Shown here: piece by piece, positions 1-9,500 of the stretch | Layout: each line of letters starts with the position of its first letter | Numbering within the stretch: position 1 is the first letter of the stretch | Source of the DNA: Bimuria novae-zelandiae CBS 107.79 | Taxonomy: Eukaryota; Ascomycota; Dothideomycetes; Pleosporales; Didymosphaeriaceae | Direction: 5' to 3' | Assembly: GCA_010015655.1 (NCBI GenBank) | Contig: ML976695.1 | Span: forward strand, 51,349 to 66,994 | Length of the DNA: 15,646 nt | Made by a program: the position numbers and the translations under genes | The notes under the pieces: model-generated | The model's database searches: none | What the model was told of the DNA's origin: nothing | Seen by the model: the letters and a program-made list of their open reading frames with translations, nothing else

Positions 1-817
1 GAAGGCCTGGGCAAGCTCCCTTCAGGAGGAGACGATTCTCAAGTCTTTTGAGGCTACTAGCATATCACCTTTCAACCCAGAGGTTATACTCAAAAGATTT
101 GCCAAAACCACCTAAGATGAGCAGGAATCACGAGAGAGCTCTACGTTAGTACTCAGTGGATCTGACTGGCGTAAATTAGATCGCCTCGTACGAGCTGTAG
201 TAGAGAATCAGGCCAGTAAAGACGCGCAGAAGCTCAGCCGCTCACTTCACCACATCTTAGTTTAAAATGAGCTACTTCACCACGAGATCAACGGGCTTAA
301 GGAGGCACTACTAGTTAAGAAGAAGCATAAGAAGAAGGGTAAGCGTCTTGACCTTTAGCAGCGTCAAGAGTACCATGGGGGAGCAGTCCTCTGGTCACCG
401 AGGAAGGTCAGGGAGGCTCGTGTACGCCAGTCTGTGAAGGAGCAAGAGGAAAAGGAGCAAAAGCTTCGAAAAGCAGAGATAGCTGAGTTAAGGAAGGCAG
501 CTAAGCTGTACAAGGAGAAAATTGCAGAGGAGAAGCGTGTGGGGCGGGAGGCCGCCAAGGTAGCTAGGGAGAAGGAGAGGGCTGAGAAGGCAGCAGAGCG
601 CGCTCGCCAGAAAGAGGCTCGTGACGCAGCAAAAGCTCTACAATCTACCTAGAAGGGTAAGAGAAAAGCCTCGCAGCCACCTACACAAAGTAACAAGCGC
701 CAGAAACGTGTGGTTGACGCTGTAGCTACTAAGGAAGCCTTAGGTGCCGTATTAGCAGCTCCACCTAAGACCACGCGGCGCGGTCGCAACGTTAAGCTTC
801 TAAGTAAATATAAATAG
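1..817 (+). pseudogene. Decayed pogo/Tigger-like (DDE_1) transposase, 3' part only
   Basis: A single reading frame (codons from base 2) runs from the window edge to a terminal stop at 815-817 and is broken by four in-frame stops: TAA at 113-115 and 263-265, TAG at 356-358 and 650-652. What is left resembles the C-terminal half of fungal DDE_1 / CENP-B-like transposases: an early SFEATSISPFNPEVIL segment, the EYHGGAVLWSPRKVREAR block, then a very Lys/Glu/Ala-rich predicted coiled coil (about 434-650) and a basic tail. All four stops can be derived from CAA or CAG by one C-to-T change in a CpA context, the preferred RIP substrate. There is no frameshift, so decay was by point mutation. The catalytic domain lies outside the window. 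It belongs to a different family from the intact transposase at 13448-15046: the C-terminal tails do not match. Family assignment is by recognition of motifs, not by search. Confidence 0.82.
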
Positions 818-1326
818 CACAGGTTAATTGCAAGTATTAATATAGTACTTCTATAAAGAAATCTCGTGATAATAGCTACTGTGTGTAGCTCTACAGCCTC
901 GTTTCTCGTAGAGATGTTTTGGTGTTGGTGGCCCATCACGCGAAGTGGCTCATCACGCGCACGGACACGTTATTGCACGCGATAGATCGGTTGCAACAAC
1001 TGTGACGGCCTGGCATGCCGGCAGGTCACAAGACCTCGCGTACGAGGCGCGACTACCTTACGCCCTAGTGCGACTGCTCGGGCACCCAGCGCAGCTACCT
1101 TGGATAGATGGTTATTCCGCTCCGACGGCTGCGCACAAAAGCGCGCGAGCCCTGTGTACCTACAGCCTCCTCATCTTAGTGTAGCTGAAATAGAGCCAAC
1201 TTACCTCATCTACTCTTTCGATGAAGGAGCCCGTGCTCGTCCTCACAACAACACACTGGAAACAGAAAGAAGAGCCTGTTCACTATAGTGAGTTAATTCT
1301 AACATTACTATCTCATCGCCCTTACA
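818..1326. other. Intergenic: 3' end of transposon relic and spacer
   Basis: This stretch presumably holds the untranslated end and terminal inverted repeat of the relic transposon, followed by the 3' flank of the LysM gene. A short direct repeat, CATCACGCG, occurs at about 933 and 950 and could be subterminal, but the matching left end lies outside the window, so the element boundary cannot be fixed. I see no coding sequence, tRNA or other RNA gene here; the short open frames lack recognisable domains. Confidence 0.5.
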
Positions 1327-2489
1327 TCACTGTCCAATACAAACATAATAGTCCGGCCAGAGCGAGCCACAAGTGTTCCCAACAGCAGGGTTCCAAGCGT
1401 AAAAGTTATCCAACGTAATGCCTGCCGCTTGAGCAATATTATAACATCCATCACCGCTCTTCACAAGATAATACTTCTTGCACGTTTTCGATATACCACT
1501 CTGCACAGGTGTAGGCGTACTGCCTTTCGTAGGAGTCGGGGTGGGAGTCGCCGTCTTAGGGCCAGCGATGCAGACATAATAGTCTGGCTGGAGTGTGCCA
1601 CAGCTGCTCCCCACTGCAGGGTTCCAAGAGTAAAAGTCGTTTAATGCAACGCCTGCTGCCTGAGCTATGTTGTAACAGTTGTCGCCGCTTTTTACGAAAT
1701 AGAATTTCGTGCATGAATTTGTGATGCCGGATTGAACGGGGGTTGGTGTCGTGATACCGTTCCCTGGGCTAGTGGTGGTTGGGATGACGCTCTTAGTGCT
1801 AGACGATGAGCCTATGATCCCAACACAGACGTAGTAGTCTGGCCAGAGTGACCCGCAGCTACTCCCCACAGCGGGATTCCATGCGTAAAAGTTGTCGAGA
1901 GTGATGCCGTTGGCAGTGGCGATGTTGTAGCATCCGTCCCCACTGACCACCTGGAACAGGATTAGCAATCGTGACGTACTTGACTACAGAGTGGTTTCGA
2001 AGGTACCTTGTAGAACTTGTTACAACTACCGATCATGCCAGTCTGAGTTGGCGTTGGCGTCGCAATGCCATTGCCGGTTTTGGAAGAAGTGGTAGTCACA
2101 AATGTGATGAGCGTAGATGTTGGCGGCGGCGTAGGCGTAGGGAAAGGTGAAACGGATATGGAAACGAAATCCACTTGTACACAGTAATACAGATCTTGTA
2201 TAAGATTGCATCCATCTCCTAGTAGACTAATGCTTGGATTCTAGATTACACTAGAGTCAGCCTAGGACTATCAGGATAAGGGTATACTTGCCCATTGTTT
2301 CAACTGGGCCTCTGTCATGCCAAAAAAGCGCTCGATGATTGAACAAGTCATGCCATATGATGATTGAGCCCATCCGCTACAGCTCGAGGTTGCTCCAGGC
2401 GCAGGTGTTCCCGGCGGATCTACCAGGTACGCTTGAGCGACCGGGAGGATAAGCGCAAGCGCAGAGGCGATGGACCTGAACATCTTCAT
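1327..2489 (-). CDS. Secreted protein with four LysM domains (LysM effector-like), three exons
   Basis: The gene model joins exons 2489-2292, 2240-2007 and 1950-1327 and gives 351 residues. Both introns keep the frame and complete a LysM domain. Residues 1-20 form a signal peptide ending AQA before YLVDPPG. LysM1 (about 37-88) is divergent. LysM2 (139-186), LysM3 (224-271) and LysM4 (301-348) are near-copies with the pattern C-x-KFY, SGD-x-CYNIA, WNPAVG, CG-x-L and PDYYVC. Pro/Thr-rich linkers separate them, and the protein stops three residues after LysM4. There is no catalytic domain, so it is expected to bind chitin oligomers outside the cell. In plant pathogens such proteins protect hyphae from chitinases or hide chitin from immune receptors; in other fungi they may modulate self-chitin. 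It lies near a LysM-chitinase (6597-10891), a pairing known in fungi. The start is the first ATG before the signal peptide; another ATG follows two codons later. Confidence 0.9.
1951..2006 (-). other. GT-AG intron 2 of the LysM gene (56 bp)
   Basis: Donor GTACCT follows the codons for FYK, acceptor TTCCAG precedes GTGGTCAGT. Splicing gives FYK-VVSGDGC, an uninterrupted start of LysM2 in phase 0. A GCTAAT branch-like site lies about 10-15 bases before the acceptor. The two short open frames that overlap here are products of reading through this intron. Confidence 0.85.
2241..2291 (-). other. GC-AG intron 1 of the LysM gene (51 bp)
   Basis: The intron begins GCAAGT directly after the TGG codon and ends ATCTAG before AATCCAAGC, which restores the LysM motif Gln-Trp-Asn-Pro across the junction in phase 0. 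GCAAGT is the usual donor of the minor GC-AG class. A CTGAC branch-site match lies at 2260-2256. Using the nearby GT three bases downstream would shift the junction off the WNP motif. The intron contains in-frame stops, so its retention truncates the protein after about 72 residues. Confidence 0.82.
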
Positions 2490-2693
2490 CGCAGTTTCTC
2501 GGTGCTGTTTGACACATAAGACATGTCGTCAGAAAGAAGAAGTCAAATCTATTATATGCATGCAGCCATGAATCGTGAAATCCCAGAGGTAGCCGAGGCT
2601 GGATCCTCTTTCCGAATCTGGGTTCCCTTTTCCAACAGAGTCGTCACAAACTCTAGGCTGCACGTAATATACTCGTGTCGCGGCGCATTAGTC

Positions 2694-3146
2694 CTACAAC
2701 GGCATCTCCCGTACCCTAGGAGTGAAAGCTCTTCTAGGCTTACGGGTTACATGTTGACTCCCAACCCGCTTGGGGAAACGAATTTGATCCTTAGCAAAAG
2801 GCGGTGTAGCTATATTGTTCTTGATTGGATTTTGTGGTTCTTGTACTACGTCGCCTCCGTTTTGTTGAGTGCATCGTACTAAGTTCGGGTAAGCCTGGGC
2901 TGTTGACAGCGTGCATATTGCATACCCAGCAAGCTCGCCTCCTCGTATCCGTGTTGGTGTGGCCCGATTCCGGTTCGCATGCGGTTCCCCTGCAGCTCCC
3001 CTGCAGTTCCCCTGCAGTTCCCCTGCAGATGAGGGCAACCCACCAATTCCGCTTTCGGCACTTCCACTAAGCGAGCCAGCCTTGTTTGCATCAATGAAAT
3101 CGCTTTCGAATGTCTGCTCTGTCCACCCTTGCTCATTTAGGGCCAT
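2694..3146 (-). other. Uncertain open reading frame, 150 codons, function unknown
   Basis: An ATG-started frame of 150 codons on the minus strand begins MALNEQGWTEQTFESDF and is rich in charged residues at first, then Gly/Arg-rich across the 11-bp repeat, then low in any family resemblance. Because the repeat unit is not a multiple of three, the three repeat-encoded frames are interchanged along it, and a second minus-strand frame stays open to 2879. The bases before the ATG (CATTTCAG) look like a splice acceptor, so the first 30-40 codons could be an exon of a broken gene. I do not recognise it; it may be chance. Confidence 0.15.
2985..3028. repeat. Tandem repeat, 4 x 11 bp
   Basis: Four adjacent units of TTCCCCTGCAG lie at 2985-2995, 2996-3006 (first base C), 3007-3017 and 3018-3028. 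The array is a minisatellite-like tract with PstI-type CTGCAG hexamers every 11 bases. It has no spacers, so it is not a CRISPR array. Confidence 0.92.
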
Positions 3147-4133
3147 CTGAAATGCACAAGCGCCGAACTAGCAGAAAGTAACACATCATCCCTACAACCA
3201 AATCAGCCTTGCTGTCAGCTTAGTGTATCTTTGCGCGTTTGGTAGACTGTGCAAGGCTTCAGACAATCTGTAGATTCTGTCGAATGACCAGTCAACCTCT
3301 CACTCGGTTGCTACCCGATAAGTGCATGTGGTGTCTGGAGCTTCGGAAAGATCTAGTGGGTGACCGGATAAATCTTGGATACCTGCGCAATGTTACAAGA
3401 ATGCGTGGCGGAAAGATATTTCCATCTACACCCAAAGTTGGGCCCCATCAACCCTGCTTAAAGGATTCAATCAAATAGTTACTTGAAACGAGCCGACGTA
3501 ACGAAGCTACAAGCGATGTAACTTAGTGCCCCGCTCTAGCACAAACATCGAGACTGTAAGCTCTAAATTGCCCCAGGAAACAGCCGATCCTGCTTTAACG
3601 CACGCCACTTCAATGCTTACATCCACAATCGAGACATCTAGAAGCTGACGCATAAATCCATTCCGGAATTACCGCCAGCATATTCAATATCATGTGCACG
3701 ATCGGGGTGAAGCACCATTTTGAGGCTTCGCCGTACTTGCTCGGAGCCGCTAGCTCCCACGACCAATCCGTTCCCCCCAACATTATCACCAGCCTATCAG
3801 CCCTTGGTGGCTGCCGCCTATCCGTCGCCCAAAGCTCCTCCGCACATGCACACGTCGAGAAGCCCTTGGACACCTGAACAAGCCCGCCTTCACCACCCAG
3901 CTCCTGGCTAGGATCATCATCATCACGACAACCCCTGCTAGCTTATGTGCTCCAAGTACACTCAGCTGAATTCTTTCCATAGGCATAGCAGACCTTTCAA
4001 AGAAATATTCGGGTATCCAGGACCCTCCCTTTCCCAGCTAAAGGTCCGGAGACTGCGCGCGTCTGATTTCACCATCTACGAACTACTCCATCGACCAAGC
4101 TCGTATCCTCAGTTTGACCTTACCATCCTCACG

Positions 4134-5453
4134 ATGCGGTGGCCTTCAAGCCTCTGCGTCCTCTCTTTGTGGTTTCTGAACATCGGTAACGCCTGTCCTT
4201 TGGGGGACCGCGAAGACGCTCATGCTACTACCTTGCAGGCACGCGACAATACTTTCTGGCGTCGTGTTAGGATTGGTGGAGGGTCAGGAGCCGATAATTC
4301 CGCCGGTCAGATATCTGATGTTTTCACTGTCGGAGATTCGTCGACACCTGGAGGTTGCAGTGCCCAGATGAACACTGTGAACGCGTGGTTGAAAGATGCA
4401 ATAACATTGCAGGACGCAATTGTGAAAGCGTACAGCAATTACAAATCCGACAAAGGTTTGAGACAGACTTGGGAGTTCATTTTCGGCATCGAGTTCGATG
4501 GAAATGACGTGGACATGGATGATCTTTTGACCAAGATATTGTGGCCCGCAATCGGAAGTGAGTACGCGTCCAACGCGGTATTTTGACCGAAGTAACTGAT
4601 GGTCACAAATAGAGCGCATAGCCGGAGCCACCCAATTTCTCGAGAAAGCTGCCAGTTTCAAGCCCTGGATATTTTGTTCTGAAAAGGCCGGTTCGCTTCA
4701 GCAATGGGATCAACCCATCAAAGATAAGACCGGCAAAGAGATAGCGAGCAAACTCGGTCCGGATGGCAAGCCAGAGGATTACTATACACTCCGACAGGTG
4801 TTTCAAACGCAAGCCAGCACACCCGACATGAAAGCTTTCTATATGGAGGCATTCAAAGGCTACGACTTTTATACCAACAAATACAACAGCCTTTGTGGCG
4901 ACGGAAACCGCTATGCTGTAACTAGTCGATATATCGATCGCGCCGCCGGAAACCCTCTCGTCCCACAAGTAGACATAACTCCAGCCACACGAAACGTTAT
5001 ATTTTGCCCAACCTCTTTCTCTCCACCCAATGGCGGCCAACATTCCTTCCCTTCGCTCTCTATGGCTGTTTCATCGGGCTACTATCCCCCATATGGGGGG
5101 GACTGGAAGATAGCTCAACCAAACATTGAGAACTACATCCCCGTTAGTGGCACATTTTACCACGAGCTCTACCACCTGACGGACGTAGGCGACACAGCTG
5201 ATCCATACCGTAAGTCATGTCCCTTGCGCTACTGTACACAATCGAGTTCGTAGCTAACATATTGCTCGCTTCGAAAGGACACATGATCGACATTTACAGG
5301 GCTGCCAGGCAACAAGCAGCAAACAATGCAGATAACCCGGAGTCGTACCTCTATATGGCCATGGCAACTTACATGTATCTCAATCCGCCACAGGGCAAGG
5401 ACGCCGTCTTGTTTCCTGCAGGTGTCCCCAAGAAAGCTTCGGACGTGAAATAG
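4134..5453 (+). CDS. Secreted aspzincin-like (M35-type) zinc metalloprotease, three exons
   Basis: Exons 4134-4557, 4613-5209 and 5278-5453 give 398 residues. Intron 1 (4558-4612, GTGAGT...ATAG) and intron 2 (5210-5277, GTAAGT...AAAG, branch CTAAC) are both phase 1. Residues 1-20 are a hydrophobic signal peptide (MRWPSSLCVLSL...). The zinc motif HELYH is at 325-329. It is followed by TDVGDTADPY (331-340), which resembles the aspzincin GT-x-D-x-x-Y segment; Asp338 is a candidate third ligand. NADNPESY (357-364) then matches the NADN-type motif near the end of lysine-specific metalloendopeptidases. The protein probably cleaves proteins outside the cell; targets are unknown. An upstream in-frame ATG at 3945 was not used because it would put 63 non-conserved residues before the signal peptide. 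It could also be a zincin from a neighbouring family, since the match comes from short motifs only. Confidence 0.78.
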
Positions 5454-5700
5454 ATCTACCTGAGCATGGAACAATTATTTGCATGTTGCTGGGTTCAAGT
5501 TTACAAGCCAACAACAGACCATTCATCTTGTAGGAGTACGAAGTCTTGAACGTATCTATGTTCCGTAAATTACAACTATGCAATCCTATTATGATGGTGG
5601 TGAAATGTTCGACGCGCACTGTGAACATAAAATAAGGGCTTAGTTTCAAGCGCAAACTCGATGCGCAAAAATCAAGAAGCTTGTTCGAAAGCTTAGAATA
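5454..5700. other. 3' flank of the protease gene
   Basis: This AT-rich stretch follows the protease stop codon and probably holds its 3' untranslated region and polyadenylation site; no canonical AATAAA is seen, only AT-rich variants such as ATAAAATAAG near 5627. It ends with the TA (5699-5700) that is the left target duplication of the MITE. Confidence 0.4.
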
Positions 5701-5916
5701 CAGTCACTAGCGATTGCGGCTTCACCCTTACAGGCAGCAACACCAACTCAGGCCGATGTGCCAGCAAGGGTCCAGCCCACTTTTTGTTAATAGCTGACTA
5801 GTCAAACTGTCTGTTTAGCGTTCCACAGTTAGCGCTAACCCATTTACGGAAGGTGCGGCTAAGCAGCACATATTGCAGCCGGTGTAATGGGGTGAAGCCG
5901 CAATCGCTAGCAACTG
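5701..5916. mobile_element. MITE, 216 bp, Tc1/mariner-type, complete
   Basis: The element is bounded by TA dinucleotides (5699-5700 and 5917-5918). Its ends are inverted repeats of about 27 bp starting CAGT: the left end (CAGTCACTAGCGATTGCGGC, continuing TTCACCC) and the reverse complement of the right end differ at two positions (5 and 6). It has no coding capacity. A 12-bp perfect palindrome, GTTAGCGCTAAC, lies near the middle (5828-5839). Bases 5701-5795 recur, inverted, at 13159-13246 without any substitution. TA duplication and CAGT termini point to mobilisation by a Tc1/mariner-superfamily transposase. Its ends are unlike those of the intact pogo element at 13346-15147, which start AGCTAGCG, so another transposase must be the partner. 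Confidence 0.9.
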
Positions 5917-5918
5917 TA

Positions 5919-6596
5919 CTGGAACGTGATGCTACCAGTCAACTGCTCTAACAGCCTCCCGGCCCCCGCACTTCCCGGCTACTAAACGTTCGTTATTGGC
6001 CAATAATCCATGTTTAAGTCATGTTGCTCGTGCGGATAGCCCTGTAAATTGCAGGACACTGCTCTTTTCTAATTAGTCATGTCCATGTGTACCATGTACG
6101 GTTTAGGAAAAAACGCCGTCGATTTATGCAGGGCAATGGGCATGTTTACGCTCCCATATAATTTAGCGCGTGCAGTGGTATGATCGAACCCTAGTAAGCT
6201 AACCACCACCGATATTATCGTGCCTTCATTTCAAGTCAGCCTCATGTTACCATGCACATAATCGATAGTTTGTCTTCCTGTAGGAGAGCCTAACAGTTCA
6301 TGCAGGGTTGTTGCATTACCGGTAGGAAAAGAGTAATGTTCTAGGCTTACTATCGGATGTGGGTACCACACGGGAAAGACCGATGGCAAATCTCACTACG
6401 GCGCATGTCTTTGGGCGCTTCGATAGAATGGAAGATTGAGTACATAGCCCAGAATTGTGGCCCTTCTCTACATTCGATATCGTACTCTATGAAGTGCGGG
6501 GTGAAACTGTCCTGAGGAAGACGACTTCCATCCACTGAACCAAGCTCTTTATACGTACCCTCCATTATCTCTCCTATCTCCTCCTCATCTTACACC
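5919..6596 (+). promoter_or_regulatory. Upstream region of the chitinase gene
   Basis: About 680 bp without a gene. At 5993-6006 lies a perfect 14-bp palindrome, TTATTGGCCAATAA, which places two CCAAT boxes (targets of the fungal HAP/NF-Y complex) head to head. Near the gene, TTTATAC at about 6547 is TATA-like and is followed by a pyrimidine-rich tract (about 6558-6592) leading to the ATG at 6597, the usual fungal arrangement for transcription start. Regulatory function is inferred only. No other gene is seen; a minus-strand frame at 6350-6565 has no recognisable domain. Confidence 0.45.
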
Positions 6597-9500
6597 ATGA
6601 AGAAAAGAACATGGCCTATCGTTCTTTCTCTAGCAAACACATGGAGCGCGTCGGCAGTCGCTGCTAATGTCAACATCACCGCGGAGCATGCGGCCGAGGC
6701 TGCAGCAAGCGCGATAAAGGCATCTATAACAATCAGTACCGCGTCTCAAAACATTCCTGGTATGCCTACCGACTTAGCGGATGCCCGCGCTGCTATATCG
6801 GCCGGAGATTATACCTCTCGCGTGCATCACCAGCCAAGATTTCAATGTCCTCGGAGCTGTCGCGAGGCGGGTAGCAACGCCACCGCTTGGTACAACTATG
6901 GCATTGGCGATTTGGACCGTCTCAAGGCATGCGGTAAAGCCATGCTTCTGGACTTCGCCCTTTTCAACGAGCTGGATGTCGAAAAACCCCAAGTCAAGAT
7001 ATCTGGATGTACAGCAGACATAAGCGCACCGGCTAAATTCTCGAAATCTTTAGCACCAGCCTCTCTATCTTGTCTAGCGAACAATGTACCACAAGTCGAG
7101 ATCACATCCTCGGCAGAGTTGGCCTCTTCAGGTGGTTCCTCGGACTCAATTCAGGACACCATCTTGGCTCTAAGCCAACTAGGTGCTCTGTCTACTACTT
7201 CAACGTTCGGGTGCAACGAGACTGTCAAGTTCGCCTACTCAGGTGACGTGGTCGCTGGAATATATGTGGGTTCCGGACTTGCAAACCAAGGGCCTCTCGC
7301 CAGTGTACTCGACGCACTCAAGGTGCAAATTACCAGCGATGGCAGCGTCGCAGAGAATCTCTTGGTGCAACTCTGCACTAACTCTACTTCGAGATACTCA
7401 ATGGGCGTGGCTATAAGCACAAAGGATAGTGACTTTGGTTCGGTCCAACGTCAACTTCAGTCGTGGAAGAACAGCACTTGCGTCACGGATATGCAACATC
7501 GAAACCCAAAATGGCACGAAGTCAACTACTATGCACCCACGCTCTACAGCAACCCATCCACCCCCAACGTCACAATGAGCAACCAGACAACGCCATTACT
7601 AAGAAAGTCAACCGATGTCCTGGAGGCTCGTGCCGATTGTCGCACAATCCAAGTTCAAGAAAAGGATACGTGCGCCTCTCTTGCTGCCGAATGTGGTATT
7701 TCAGCCTCAGACTTCACAAAGTACAATCCTAGCTCAAGTCTCTGCTCCGGTCTCAAGCCCGGTCAGCATGTTTGTTGCAGTTCGGGAACTCTCCCAGACT
7801 TCACGCCCAAGCCTGGCGCGGATGGTTACTGCGCCACCTACCTCGTGAAGACGGGCGACTCGTGTGCATCCATTGGAGCCGCTAACGATCTTACAAACGA
7901 CCAGATAGAAAGCTTCAATAAGAAGACTTGGGGTTGGAATGGCTGCCAGAAGCTCTTCGCTGACTACAATATATGCTTGAGCACTGGGTATCCCCCAATG
8001 CCTGCTCCGGTCCCCAACGCTGTCTGTGGACCTCAACGGCCAAACACTACCAAGGCACCAGCCGGAACCGACTTCTCCACATTGAATACGTGTGCGCTCA
8101 ATGCATGCTGCAACATTTGGGGCCAATGCGGAACAACGAGTGACTTTTGCGTGCCCTCCAATTCCAGCACTGGAGCCCCGGGAACTGCAGCGCCCGGCTC
8201 CAACGGCTGTATCTCGAACTGCGGAACACAAATCGTAACTTCACCTGCTCCTGGCGCACGCTACAAAATCGCCTACTTTGAAGCGTTCAACTGGCAGCGG
8301 CCCGGTCTGCGCATGCCAGTCAACAACATCGATACCTCAGTCTACACACACGTGCACTTCTCATTCATCACTCTAAACAAGGACTTGTCAATAAACTCAT
8401 CCGACGTCGCAGACCAACTGCCGCTCTTGAGAGGCATGTCGGGTATTAAGAAGATTGTATCAGTCGGAGGCTGGACATTTTCCACAGATCCAAGCACCTA
8501 CACCATCTTCCGAGACGCCGTCACCTCCTCAGCAAATCGACAAACACTCATCAACAACGTCGTTAAATTCCTAAACGACTATCAGCTCGATGGAATCGAC
8601 TGGGACTGGGAGTATCCCGACGAGCCCGATATCCCTGGAATCCCTGCGGGGGCCCAGGCAGAGTCAATCGGCTATTTCCTGCTTCTGGACGAGCTCAAGC
8701 AGGCTATGCCCGCTGGAAAGACCGTCTCAATTACTGCACCTGCTTCCTACTGGTACCTCCAGTATTTTCCTATTCAAGCTTTGAGTCTTGTTGTTGATTA
8801 TATTGTGTATATGACGTACGATTTGCATGGGCAGTGGGATTATACTAACAAGTACGCTACACCTGGTTGCCCATCTTACGACGCAGGGTTAGGCAATTGC
8901 TTACGATCGCACGTGAACCTCACCGAGACCATCAATTCATTGTCCATGATCACCAAAGCCGGTGTGCCTTCCAACATGGTGGTCGTGGGCGTCAGTAGCT
9001 ACGGAAGGTCCTTCCAAATGAGTACTGCAGGTAAGTCACCCACTTCTAGTGACCTTTCTTCTGTCGGTCTTGTCGGCTCTACATTATCCCTTGTTCATTG
9101 AATTGACTACTTCTTCTTACACAATGACTAGGCTGTTGGCAAGAGCAGTGTACCTTCACCGGGCCGGACTCCGGTGCATACAAAGGACGATACACCGACA
9201 CAGCGGGATACATCTCGAACTTCGAGATCGATGAGATCGTCAAGCAAAATCCTTCCGCGAACAAATACTGGGACGCAAGTTCATACTCGAATATAGTTGT
9301 CTTCAACGGCACACAATGGGTCGCTTACATGGATGATAACAACAAAGCGACGCGAACTACTCTCTACCCAGGCTTAAATTTCTTGGGCGATGCCGATTGG
9401 GCAGTAGACTTACAATCCGAGAATGGTGGGAACGCGTCGAACGGTGACTCCTCAGGCCACACGATGTATGTGGACCCCAATATCTGGGCTTCTGCGACGA

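Larger units (their letters stand above)
2490..4133. other. Long intergenic spacer between divergent LysM and protease genes
   Basis: About 1.6 kb separates the two divergently transcribed genes, so both promoters must lie here. I see no convincing gene: the open frames of 60-150 codons have no recognisable domain and overlap each other on both strands. The notable local structures are an 11-bp tandem repeat (2985-3028), an uncertain minus-strand open frame (2694-3146) and a short ATC repeat at about 3911-3925. Pyrimidine-rich tracts just upstream of 4134 are typical of a fungal core promoter. The size is unusual for compact fungal intergenic space and could hide an eroded gene or element. 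Confidence 0.5.

Noticed and set aside
1016..1050. Short inverted repeats such as CCTCG-CGTA-CGAGG as a structured RNA or terminator
   Set aside because: The stems are 5-6 bp and isolated; such repeats are expected by chance in GC-rich sequence, and factor-independent terminators are not a fungal feature.
1327..2489. Three separate small minus-strand genes (1327-1968, 1962-2174, 2271-2489)
   Set aside because: They join into one gene once two short introns with branch sites are removed; each junction restores a LysM motif in frame, and the first piece alone has the signal peptide.
2523..2882. 119-codon plus-strand open frame
   Set aside because: No signal peptide, domain or family resemblance, and it overlaps another equally long frame on the other strand.
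2985..3028. CRISPR-like array
   Set aside because: Units of 11 bp are directly adjacent with no spacers, and the setting is eukaryotic.
3945..4133. N-terminal extension of the protease from an upstream in-frame ATG at 3945
   Set aside because: It would bury a clear signal peptide (starting at 4134) behind 63 residues with no family resemblance; pyrimidine-rich sequence there looks like promoter.
7734..8231. 165-codon open frame on the minus strand
   Set aside because: It is the antisense shadow of the chitinase LysM/CBM18 region and has no domain of its own.
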